Part shown: positions 1 to 8,228 of the stretch, piece by piece
How the letters are laid out: each line of letters opens with the position of its first letter
Numbering within the stretch: the stretch's first letter is position 1
Assembly: GCF_040649515.1 (NCBI RefSeq)
Contig: NZ_JBEZFP010000003.1
Coordinates: forward strand, 62,001 to 126,000
Direction of reading: 5' to 3'
DNA length: 64,000 nt
Source: Yinghuangia elevatio
GTDB taxonomy: Bacteria > Actinomycetota > Actinomycetes > Streptomycetales > Streptomycetaceae
The notes under the pieces: generated by a model
The model's database searches: none
What the model saw: the letters and a program-made list of their open reading frames with translations, nothing else
What the model was told of the DNA's origin: nothing
Position numbers and translations under genes: made by a program

Positions 1-348
1 CCGTTCCACGCCTACGAGCGCACGCTCGCCGGCTACCTGACGCAGGACATCGGCAAGCCGGCGTTCGCGAACCAGGTCCGGTGGAAGGACACCAGGACCG
101 ACCAGCTCCTGCAACAGTACGCCGCGACGCAGGACCCGGCCGCCCAGCAGGCCGCCTTGGACGGCATCCAGGACATCATGGTCGAACAGGTCCCGGTGAT
201 CCCGCTGTTCAACTTCGTCGCGTGGGCCGAGTACAACACCCGCAAGGTGGTCGGCTGGCCCGACGCCGGGAACCCGTACGCCACGGCCACGCCCATCGGC
301 CCCGGCTCGGTCCTCGTGGCCACCTCGCTGGAGCCGAAGGCCAAGTAG
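1..348 (+). CDS. ABC transporter substrate-binding protein, family 5 (3' part only)
   Basis: The open frame runs in from the left edge and gives the last 115 residues of a secreted solute-binding protein of the peptide/opine/nickel family (SBP_bac_5). The visible part has the typical C-terminal lobe order: an aspartate/lysine-rich helix region, a Q-Q-A-L-D-x-I-Q-x-I-M helix, then the V-P-V-I-P-L-F-N strand and a W-x-x-Y-N-T motif before the closing G-W-P segment. The signal peptide and N-terminal lobe lie outside the window. Permease and ATPase genes are not downstream, because the next gene is convergent, so they must lie upstream or elsewhere. Substrate cannot be told from the fragment. Confidence 0.85.
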   Translation, partial: PFHAYERTLAGYLTQDIGKPAFANQVRWKDTRTDQLLQQYAATQDPAAQQAALDGIQDIMVEQVPVIPLFNFVAWAEYNTRKVVGWPDAGNPYATATPIGPGSVLVATSLEPKAK

Positions 349-389
349 GGACGTGCACGGCGGCGCGCAGGGGCCGCCGCCGCGCACCG

Positions 390-431
390 GAACGGCCGGC
401 CGGGACCTTGGAGGGTCCCGACCGGCCGTTC
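390..431. terminator. Bidirectional hairpin terminator
   Basis: An 18-base inverted repeat (arms 390-407 and 414-431, one mismatch, six-base loop) begins about 40 bases after the binding-protein stop and 40 bases before the citrate synthase stop. It sits exactly between two convergent genes, so it most likely ends transcription from both sides. No T-tract follows, as is usual in very high-GC actinomycetes. Confidence 0.85.
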
Positions 432-470
432 GCCGTCTGTGCGGGCCGCGAGCGGCGTGCCCGGGCTACC

Positions 471-1760
<1,290 letters not shown>

Positions 1761-2206
1761 GGCTGGTCCCCTACTTCTCGGCTCAGGCTCCGACACCCGT
1801 CCGGATCGTGTCCGGTCGGCCCCGGCTTTCGTGACATGTGTGCACCAGTACGAATAGCAGGCGCACAATGCCGCGCCGCAACCGGCTCCCAACTCGCGGA
1901 TCAAACCGTGAGCCACATCACGTGACGGATCGTCACATGAGAATCATGCCCGGGTGGGCACCCGCATATCCCCTCGGAGCCGGGTCTACCTGCGCGGACC
2001 GCACGGTGGCGGTCCGACTCCCGCCCACGGTACGGGGTCGCCACAGGCCGGACCACTTGGGCCGAACGGGTTCCGCGGTGCACACGCAGTGTGACCGCGC
2101 GTGCCATCTCACGCCGCACGCAGGGGCGTTGTGAGATCGGGGGCCGGGGCGGGAACCGGTCGGGAGCACGTCGGAGGCATGGCGCCGGGGCCGGGCCGGG
2201 GGTCGG
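1761..2206. other. Long intergenic region upstream of citrate synthase
   Basis: No convincing gene is seen in about 445 bases. Open frames here are Arg/Pro-rich and lack ribosome-binding sites. The region must hold the citrate synthase promoter reading leftward. It contains a small perfect inverted repeat GTGACG-GAT-CGTCAC (1922-1936) about 160 bases upstream of the start codon, which could be a protein-binding site, but nothing identifies the binder. Confidence 0.5.
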
Positions 2207-2233
2207 TGTGGGACGGGTCACGCCCGTCCCACA
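2207..2233 (-). terminator. Hairpin terminator after the methylase gene
   Basis: An 11-base perfect inverted repeat (2207-2217 and 2223-2233, five-base loop) starts 13 bases past the methylase stop codon on the minus strand. Position and stability fit an intrinsic terminator. Confidence 0.75.
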
Positions 2234-2245
2234 GGTCCACCGGGA

Positions 2246-4348
2246 TCACTTCCGCACCGGCTCCAGCACGCCGGAGGTCAGGCCTTCCAGGAGCCCCGTG
2301 CCCAGGCGCGCACCGAAGTCCCCCACGCGGCTCAGTGCGGTGTTGAAGCGGTGCAGGGCGCGGAAGGTGGCCCCGTAGCTCCGCTGGACGTCCAGGGGCA
2401 GCAGGGGCACCTCGAAGCGGCGCACGTCCAGGCGGACGATGCTGGAGCCGTACGTCGCCTGCCGCGTATTCGCCGGGGCGGCCAGGAATCCGGCCAGGAA
2501 CCACGCGTCGAGGACACCGGGGTCCGGGCGCAGCAGGTGCAGGTTGGGGCCGAGCAGCGCGCCCGCGTCGGCTGCCTCGGCCACGCGTACCGCGGTGCCC
2601 TCGGCGGTGAACACGGCGGGGATCACGACGTCGCCCGGCTCGATCCGGGTGCGCCGGTCGGATCCTGCGTCGCCGGGCGGCCACGAGCCGCTCGGGGCGG
2701 TCCCGGCGGTGACGTCGGCGGCGGTCAGGACGCGGTCGGCCGGGGCTCCGCCGGCGCCCGTGGCGGCGAATTCGGACTCGCCGCGGCCGGTGCGCACCGG
2801 CCCGCGGAACAGCGCCACACCGCCGCCGCGCGTCAGGTCGGCGATGGCGACGCGGCGCCAGGCCGGGGCGCCGGACCCCGCGCGGCGGGTGTCCGGGAGG
2901 AACTGCGGGACGGATTCGAGCGCGTCGGCGAGTGCGCCGCGCATGTCGGCGACGACGTCGGCGCTTTCCGTGCCGGCCGGGAGCGGCAGGTTGTGGGCCG
3001 GGGTGAGGTCGACGGCGTCGTCGAGGAGGTCGATGACGGGCACGGCCTTGCGTACGCCCGGGATTTCGGCGAGTGCGGCCGACTCGGCCGCGAAGGACCG
3101 CCAGGCGTCGACGGCGATTTCGGACAGTGCCGTCCAGTCCGGGTCGCGGCGGGAGTCCGGGGCGTGGCCGGCCGCCTCGTTCGCGGCCGCCGAACGGGCC
3201 GGGCCCGGCCGCGGCGCGGCGGCGGCGGCCTCGTGCGCGGCGGTGTCCACGAACAGCACGTGCGAGGAGGCCGTGCCGGGTTCGGGGCGGACGAGCAGCC
3301 AGATCTGCAGGGCCACTCCGGCCGGCGGCGCCGCGCCCGCGGGCAGGCCGACAACCGCGCGCAGGGCTCCGCTGCGCAGGAGTTCCGCCCTGATGCGGCG
3401 GCCCGATCCGCGTGAGGCGACGGCCGGCGGCATCAGGACGGCGACCGTGCCGCCGACCCGGGTGTGTGCCAGCGCGTGCTGGACCCAGGCGAGTTCACCC
3501 TCGGTCTTGGGCGGCAGGCCGTACTCCCAGCGCGGATCGTAGGCCAGTGCGTCGTGACCCCAGTTGCGTTCGTTGAACGGCGGGTTGCACAGGACGGCGT
3601 CGAACCGCACCGCCGGCCAGGCGTCGTGCCGAAGCGCGTCGCCGACGGCCACCGAGGGCGCGGCCACGGCGTCCGGACCGCGAACCGCGGCCGGATCGCC
3701 GCGGGTTGCCAGGAAGGCCAGGCGTACGGCGGCGAGCTGCGCCAGGCCCGCGTCCGGGTCCTGGCCGGCGACGGCCTCGGCGCCGTGGCCCGCGCGCCGG
3801 GCCGCGAGCAGCAGGTCTCCGGCGCCGCACGAGGGGTCGAGCACGGTACGGGCCGGTCCGAGCGCGGTGGCGAGTGCGGTCATGAGGGCGGCGGGGCCCG
3901 GCGGTGTGGTGGCGGCGGGGCGCGCGCCGGAGTCGGTGTAGCGGGCGTACAGCTCCTCGAACACCCGGGCGGAGCCCACCTCTTCAGCGCGGCGCGCGGC
4001 GTCGCGGAGCACCGCGGCGCGCGGTCCGCCGCGGGCCGGGTCGGACGGCTCTCCGGCACCGGGCCGCAGCAGGTGCTCGCCGACCTGGGCGAGCACGGCA
4101 GCGTGGTCCTCGTCGCCGGCCGCTTCGACCAGGGCACGCCACAACATTTCGTCGGGCGCCACTTCGGCGATCTTGCCCTGTTCGCGCAACCACCCCTCGA
4201 CCTCGGCGAGGGAGAAGGTGGGGCTCGTCTCGGTGCCGCCGACCGGCTGCGGGAAGTCCGGGAATCTGCGCCGCCAGTTGCTGACCGCGGCACGGCCGAC
4301 TCCCGCGATCCGGGCGATCTCGGCGGCGGTGACCTGGGGGCCTGGCAT
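2246..4348 (-). CDS. N6-adenine DNA methylase with N-terminal HTH and specificity-like C-terminus
   Basis: Predicted SAM-dependent adenine methyltransferase of the type I HsdM/gamma group, 700 residues. Residues 7-55 look like a small DNA-binding helix-turn-helix (A-A-E-I-A-R-I-A-G-V-G-R-A-A-V-S-N-W). Motif I is D-P-S-C-G-A-G (171-177) and the catalytic motif IV is N-P-P-F (255-258). The last ~250 residues resemble a single target-recognition half of an HsdS subunit (ending ...Y-G-S-S-I-V-R-L-D-V...L-P-L). Start at MPGPQV was preferred to an ATG 32 codons upstream because GAAAGGG precedes it and the HTH begins directly after. No restriction subunit lies nearby, so it is probably a solitary methylase or regulator. 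Divergent from the lipoprotein gene. Confidence 0.85.
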   Translation of the reverse strand: MPGPQVTAAEIARIAGVGRAAVSNWRRRFPDFPQPVGGTETSPTFSLAEVEGWLREQGKIAEVAPDEMLWRALVEAAGDEDHAAVLAQVGEHLLRPGAGEPSDPARGGPRAAVLRDAARRAEEVGSARVFEELYARYTDSGARPAATTPPGPAALMTALATALGPARTVLDPSCGAGDLLLAARRAGHGAEAVAGQDPDAGLAQLAAVRLAFLATRGDPAAVRGPDAVAAPSVAVGDALRHDAWPAVRFDAVLCNPPFNERNWGHDALAYDPRWEYGLPPKTEGELAWVQHALAHTRVGGTVAVLMPPAVASRGSGRRIRAELLRSGALRAVVGLPAGAAPPAGVALQIWLLVRPEPGTASSHVLFVDTAAHEAAAAAPRPGPARSAAANEAAGHAPDSRRDPDWTALSEIAVDAWRSFAAESAALAEIPGVRKAVPVIDLLDDAVDLTPAHNLPLPAGTESADVVADMRGALADALESVPQFLPDTRRAGSGAPAWRRVAIADLTRGGGVALFRGPVRTGRGESEFAATGAGGAPADRVLTAADVTAGTAPSGSWPPGDAGSDRRTRIEPGDVVIPAVFTAEGTAVRVAEAADAGALLGPNLHLLRPDPGVLDAWFLAGFLAAPANTRQATYGSSIVRLDVRRFEVPLLPLDVQRSYGATFRALHRFNTALSRVGDFGARLGTGLLEGLTSGVLEPVRK

Positions 4349-4537
4349 TCGCGGCGCCCTTTCGCTGGAGGGTCGTGAACTACTCAGCGCGAGCCTACCC
4401 TGACGTATTGCCGCCCGGACGGTTTGCCTGTTGACACTATTCACAGACGTTGTACATAGTGGCTACGTCATCAAGGAGCCAACATGAAGTCCGTGGCCAC
4501 ACCGGCGTCGCGGGCACCGTCGGAGGAGAAGATCCGC

Positions 4538-5371
4538 ATGTCGCACACCAAGGCCCGCAAGCGCGTCGGCGTCATGGTCGCGGTCGGTGTGGCCGCCCTG
4601 CTGGCCACCGCCTGCGAGAGCAAGGACGAGAAGAACGCCGACAAGGCGCCTGCCGCGGCCACCGCCGGCGCAACCGACGGCGCCGCGAAGCCGAGCGACT
4701 CCGCGAAGGACGGCGGCGCCACCTCGGAGAAGCCGGCCGACAAGCCGGCGGTCGGCGACAAGGGCAAGTACACCGCCGACCTCAAGGCGTACCTCGCGAC
4801 CACCAAGCTCGGCGCCCATGTCGTGGAGGTCCGGGCCGACAAGCAGACCGGCTCCGACTACACCATCACCGTGAACACCGACCTCCCGCCGACCCAGGGC
4901 GCGACCGACGACGCCGCCGTCAAGGCCATGGCCATGGGCGAGAAGCTGACCAACGAGGCCCACCAGTGGGTCCAGGAGCACAACGACCTGAAGGTCGGCT
5001 ACATCGAGGTGCTCGACAAGGAGAAGGGCACCGCGGGCAACGAGAACCTGGACAACAAGCCCAAGGACAAGGCCGCCAACGACGCGTACGCGCAGAAGGT
5101 CGCCGCGGGCGTCAAGGGCACGACGTACGGCTCCGCGGTCACCGCGGTCTTCGTCTACGCGGGCCCGTACGGCGGCGACGGCAAGGTCGTCATCAACTCC
5201 ACGCTCCCGGCCGCCTCCGACGACGTGGACGCGGACCTCGCACGGATGGACAAGGCGCAGAAGCTGGCCACCGAAGCCAAGCAGTGGATCCAGGACAACG
5301 CGGGCGTCAAGGTCGACTACATCGAGGTCCTGGACAGCGAAAAGGGCGTCGCCGGCAACGAGATGCTCTGA
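4538..5371 (+). CDS. Lipoprotein with two tandem repeat domains
   Basis: Secreted lipoprotein of 277 residues and unknown function. The signal peptide is short with KARKR, a hydrophobic core and a lipobox A-L-L-A-T-A-C at about residue 23-29; a Lys/Ala/Asp-rich linker follows to about residue 70. The rest is an internal duplication: each half has a strand-rich block with V-x-A-V/V-E-V...I-T-V-N/V-I-N-S-T, a helix ending A-x-Q-W-V/I-Q, then V-x-Y-I-E-V-L-D-x-E-K-G-x-A-G-N-E. The start at 4538 is decided by GGAGGAGAA 8 bases upstream; an in-frame ATG 18 codons earlier lacks a site. No partner gene is adjacent on this strand. Confidence 0.8.
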   Translation: MSHTKARKRVGVMVAVGVAALLATACESKDEKNADKAPAAATAGATDGAAKPSDSAKDGGATSEKPADKPAVGDKGKYTADLKAYLATTKLGAHVVEVRADKQTGSDYTITVNTDLPPTQGATDDAAVKAMAMGEKLTNEAHQWVQEHNDLKVGYIEVLDKEKGTAGNENLDNKPKDKAANDAYAQKVAAGVKGTTYGSAVTAVFVYAGPYGGDGKVVINSTLPAASDDVDADLARMDKAQKLATEAKQWIQDNAGVKVDYIEVLDSEKGVAGNEML

Positions 5372-5394
5372 CCTGGCACTTCACGACGCGAGTC

Positions 5395-5640
5395 GGGGGT
5401 CCGAGTCGGGGGGCGGGTGCGCTGGGGGCGAGCCCGGGGCTGAGCCGGGGGGCTGAGCCGGGGTGGGTGCGCGAGGGGGGCGAGCCCGGGGGTGGGTGCG
5501 CTGGGGGGAAAGCCCGGGGCTGGGCAGGGGGGCTGAGCCCGGGATGGGTGCGCTGGGGGGAAAGCCCGGGGCTGGGATGGGGGCTGGGCCGGAGTGGCGG
5601 GCTGGGCGTGCGCCTGGGGGGAAATGTGCCGCAGGCCGGG
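5395..5640. repeat. G-rich imperfect tandem repeat block
   Basis: Between two convergent genes the plus strand carries five copies of a core GGGTGCGC followed by T-G-rich and AGCCCGGGGCTG elements, starting at about 5415, 5465, 5494, 5546 and (degenerate) 5604. Unit spacing is irregular (29-58 bases). The plus strand has many runs of four to six G, so G-quadruplex formation and transcription stopping are plausible. No gene is supported here; the open frames through it are only Gly/Trp/Pro-rich. Confidence 0.8.
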
Positions 5641-5666
5641 GTGGCGTGGCGCGGGGCCGGGCGGCG

Positions 5667-6716
5667 TCACGCGCCACTGGACTGCGGCGGCCCGTCCGGC
5701 AGATGGTCGCCGGGCCGCCCCGCACGCAGCAACTGCCGCCAGCGGACCGGGTCGTGGTCGGCGGCGGCGGTGGCCTCCACGAACTCCTCGACGGCCTTGG
5801 CGAATCCGGCGGGATCGTCGTGGTGCGGGAAGTGCCCGGAGTCGGGGAAGACCCGGAGCAGGCTGCCGGGCATGGCGGCGTGCGCGATGCGGGCGTGGGC
5901 GACGGGGATGACCGGGTCGAGCGCGCCCCACAGGATCAGCGTGGGCAGTCCCGCCGCCAGGTAGCTCCGGTCGAGCATCGTGATGACCTGGCCGCGGGCG
6001 TCGACCCCGGCCCGCAGCGTACGCAGGAATGCCTGGCGGGCAGTGGTGTCGGCCAGCGACTGGTACCGCCCGAGGACATAGTCGAAGTCCGCCCCGAGGC
6101 CCAGCCTGGTCCAGCCCGACAGGCGCCCGTCGCCCCACCGTCCGATCCCGCGCAGCAGCGGCACGAGCGCGCGGACCAGGCCGCGGACCGGCCCCGCGGT
6201 GGCGAGCGGCAGCGTCACCTCGGCCCCCGGCCCCGCCGCGAGGCGCAGCAGCGGGTGCACGTCGCGGCCGATGCCCGCGGTGCCGACCAGCACGAGGCGT
6301 TCGCAGCGCTCGGGGAACTGGTACGCGAACTGCATCGCCACCCCGCCGCCGAGCGAATGCCCCACGACCGTCACCCGCTCGATGTCCAGCACGCCGAGCA
6401 GGTCGCGCATGCCGCACGCGTACGCCGCCACCGCGTAGTCCGCCCGCGGATGCGCCGAACTCCCGTGCCCCAGCAGGTCCGGGGCGATCACGGTGTGCCG
6501 CCGGGCGAGTTCCGCGACGACGGGCAGCCAGGTCTCGGAGCTGTCGCCGATGCCGTGCACGAGCAGCAGCGGCGGCCCTTCGCCGGCGATGCGGTAGGCC
6601 CGCCGGTAGCCGTGCACCTCGCGGTACCGGAGCGGGATTTCGGCGCTGTCCCGCAACGACGCGTCGGTGAGGGGGCCGATCAGCGTCTCCCCCACGGCAG
6701 GAACGGCTTGGCTCAT
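5667..6716 (-). CDS. Alpha/beta-fold hydrolase
   Basis: Cytoplasmic serine hydrolase of the alpha/beta fold, 349 residues. Oxyanion-hole motif L-V-H-G-I-G-D-S (about 52-59), nucleophile elbow G-H-S-L-G-G with Ser121, an acid in L-W-G-A-L-D-P, and the catalytic His in D-S-G-H-F-P-H-H-D are all present, so it should be active. A cap region lies between the elbow and the acid. The start MSQAVPAV was chosen because upstream in-frame codons are low-complexity; the ribosome-binding site is weak (GCGGGG). Substrate cannot be told; family members cleave esters, epoxides, haloalkanes or ring-fission products. No operon partner. Confidence 0.85.
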   Translation of the reverse strand: MSQAVPAVGETLIGPLTDASLRDSAEIPLRYREVHGYRRAYRIAGEGPPLLLVHGIGDSSETWLPVVAELARRHTVIAPDLLGHGSSAHPRADYAVAAYACGMRDLLGVLDIERVTVVGHSLGGGVAMQFAYQFPERCERLVLVGTAGIGRDVHPLLRLAAGPGAEVTLPLATAGPVRGLVRALVPLLRGIGRWGDGRLSGWTRLGLGADFDYVLGRYQSLADTTARQAFLRTLRAGVDARGQVITMLDRSYLAAGLPTLILWGALDPVIPVAHARIAHAAMPGSLLRVFPDSGHFPHHDDPAGFAKAVEEFVEATAAADHDPVRWRQLLRAGRPGDHLPDGPPQSSGA

Positions 6717-6992
6717 GCGCGGCACCCCGCTTTCGCACCCCTGTCCGGCAGGCCGAAGTCGCTGCCCGCAACCGATGGTTCCGAAGGGGCCTGTGGGTCC
6801 AGTACCCCCGACCATGGTCCGACCGGCCGGTTTCGTGGACACTTCCGACGTGTAAGGGCCGGGTGACTTCCCGTCATATCGGGGGCTACGCCCGGGGCCG
6901 GCCGTCGGGACCGCCACCACGTGCTGCCGGTGACGGGCCGCTACCCGGGGAAGTTCGGCTACTGAAGCAGTTCGACTACCGACGAAACCCGG
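6717..6992. other. Intergenic region, no gene seen
   Basis: About 275 bases upstream of the hydrolase and downstream of uricase. It contains three near-copies of a short motif around 6950-7005 (GAAGTTCGGCTAC, GCAGTTCGACTACC, GAAGTTCGGCGAG), the last overlapping the uricase 3' end. No coding signal is visible. Confidence 0.4.
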
Positions 6993-7871
6993 CTACCAAG
7001 GAAGTTCGGCGAGCGCGGGCGCGGCGTCGTCGCGCAGCACGGTCCCCTCGATCAGCCCGTAGGGCCGGTCCGCCGCGTGGTAGACCTCACCGGGATTGTC
7101 CTGCCCGTACGGCGAGAGGTCGACCAGGAAGTGGTGCTTGTTCGGCAGCGCGAACCGTGCCTCGACAAGGCCGTTCTGCTCCGCGAGCACCGCCTCGCCC
7201 ATCGCGTACAGGGTCTGCTGGAGCGCGAGGCTGTGCGTGTCGGCGAACACCCGCAGGAGCGTGGCGCGGGCCCGCGCGAACGACGCGCCCCAGTCGGCGG
7301 CCACGCCCGCGTGCCGCCAGCGCGCCTGGACCGAGGTCGCCAGGATGCGGTCGTCGGTCGGTCGGAGCGTGGTGTACCGGTCGGTGAGGAACCCGTGGAA
7401 CTCCGAGCCGGTCGACTTCAGCACGGTGACGTCCTCCAGGCCCGACACGACCTGCGTGCCGTCGGGGCCGCACACCACCCCCGCGTACCGCGTGCCCGCC
7501 CCGCGTGACCACGCGTGCGGATGCGGCCCGTTCGCGGCGGTGATGCGCTCCCATGGGTAGGCATGGACGCGTACGCGTGCGGTGTGCACCGGCGCGTACG
7601 CGGCAACCAGGTGCCGGGCCAGCCGGAGCGCGAACTCCTCGATCTCGCCGACCGGCCACTCCCGTGCGAAGGAGTAGACGATGCCGCGCATGGTGTCCGT
7701 CGGCAGGACGTTCGCGTTGTCGCCGACCAGATGCGTCGCGGCGAGATCTCCCGACAGTGCGATCGACACGTTGAGATCGGTGATCTCGTGGCGCACGGCG
7801 TCCTCGCGGACGACGCGGACGAGCCGCACCTCCGCCTTGCCGTACCGGTTCGGCCCCAGCACGATTCCCAT
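6993..7871 (-). CDS. Urate oxidase (uricase), cofactor-independent
   Basis: Oxidises urate to 5-hydroxyisourate in purine catabolism, without metal or flavin. The 292-residue product matches the two-T-fold family. Signature blocks: Y-G-K-A-E-V near the N-terminus with the catalytic Lys, V-L-P-T-D-T-M-R-G with the catalytic Thr, G-L-x-D-V-T-V-L-K-S-T-G-S-E-F, and N-K-H-H-F-L-V-D-L with the conserved His. The start at MGIVLG has GAGGAGG 10 bases upstream; the long upstream in-frame extension is not coding. In many actinomycetes the gene sits with OHCU decarboxylase and hydroxyisourate hydrolase genes; neither is nearby here, so those steps must be encoded elsewhere. Confidence 0.95.
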   Translation of the reverse strand: MGIVLGPNRYGKAEVRLVRVVREDAVRHEITDLNVSIALSGDLAATHLVGDNANVLPTDTMRGIVYSFAREWPVGEIEEFALRLARHLVAAYAPVHTARVRVHAYPWERITAANGPHPHAWSRGAGTRYAGVVCGPDGTQVVSGLEDVTVLKSTGSEFHGFLTDRYTTLRPTDDRILATSVQARWRHAGVAADWGASFARARATLLRVFADTHSLALQQTLYAMGEAVLAEQNGLVEARFALPNKHHFLVDLSPYGQDNPGEVYHAADRPYGLIEGTVLRDDAAPALAELPW

Positions 7872-8228
7872 GCGGCCCGCCTCCTCGCGTTTCTCCCGAT
7901 CATCCCCCGCCGCGCACTCCGGCCATGCCGACCCGCCCGTGCGTCGCGGCGGAAGCCCCGGATCGGTGCAACGCCCGACCACCGGAGCCGGGAGCGCCCG
8001 GGTCCGGAGCATCCCGGACGCTCCGTCACATCCCGGGCGCCGACCCGCGTCACAGCCTGGGAACAGCTGGGTGCCTCCTGTGCGGCACCCTCTGCCGCGG
8101 CTTCCGGCCGACGGTAGGCTGCCGCTCATTCACCGGACCCCACCTGCGCGTTCGCGGGCATTGCGCGACGCGTGGCGCGGCAGGCAGGGGCCACGGAAGG
8201 TCGGTCGGCGGAGTACGGAGGGCGGGCA
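7872..8228. other. Divergent promoter region between uricase and pseudokinase genes
   Basis: About 355 bases with no supported gene. It must carry the promoters of both divergent genes. GGAGG at 8216-8220 is the ribosome-binding site of the kinase-like gene. No clear operator palindrome was seen. Confidence 0.5.

Noticed and set aside
1838..2221. Two 80-106-codon frames upstream of citrate synthase
   Set aside because: Pro/Arg/Thr-rich, no ribosome-binding site, and they overlap the methylase terminator and citrate synthase promoter.
5395..5640. CRISPR-like array at 5.4 kb
   Set aside because: Copies are imperfect, spacing is irregular, spacer-like parts are also repeats, and no cas genes are near.
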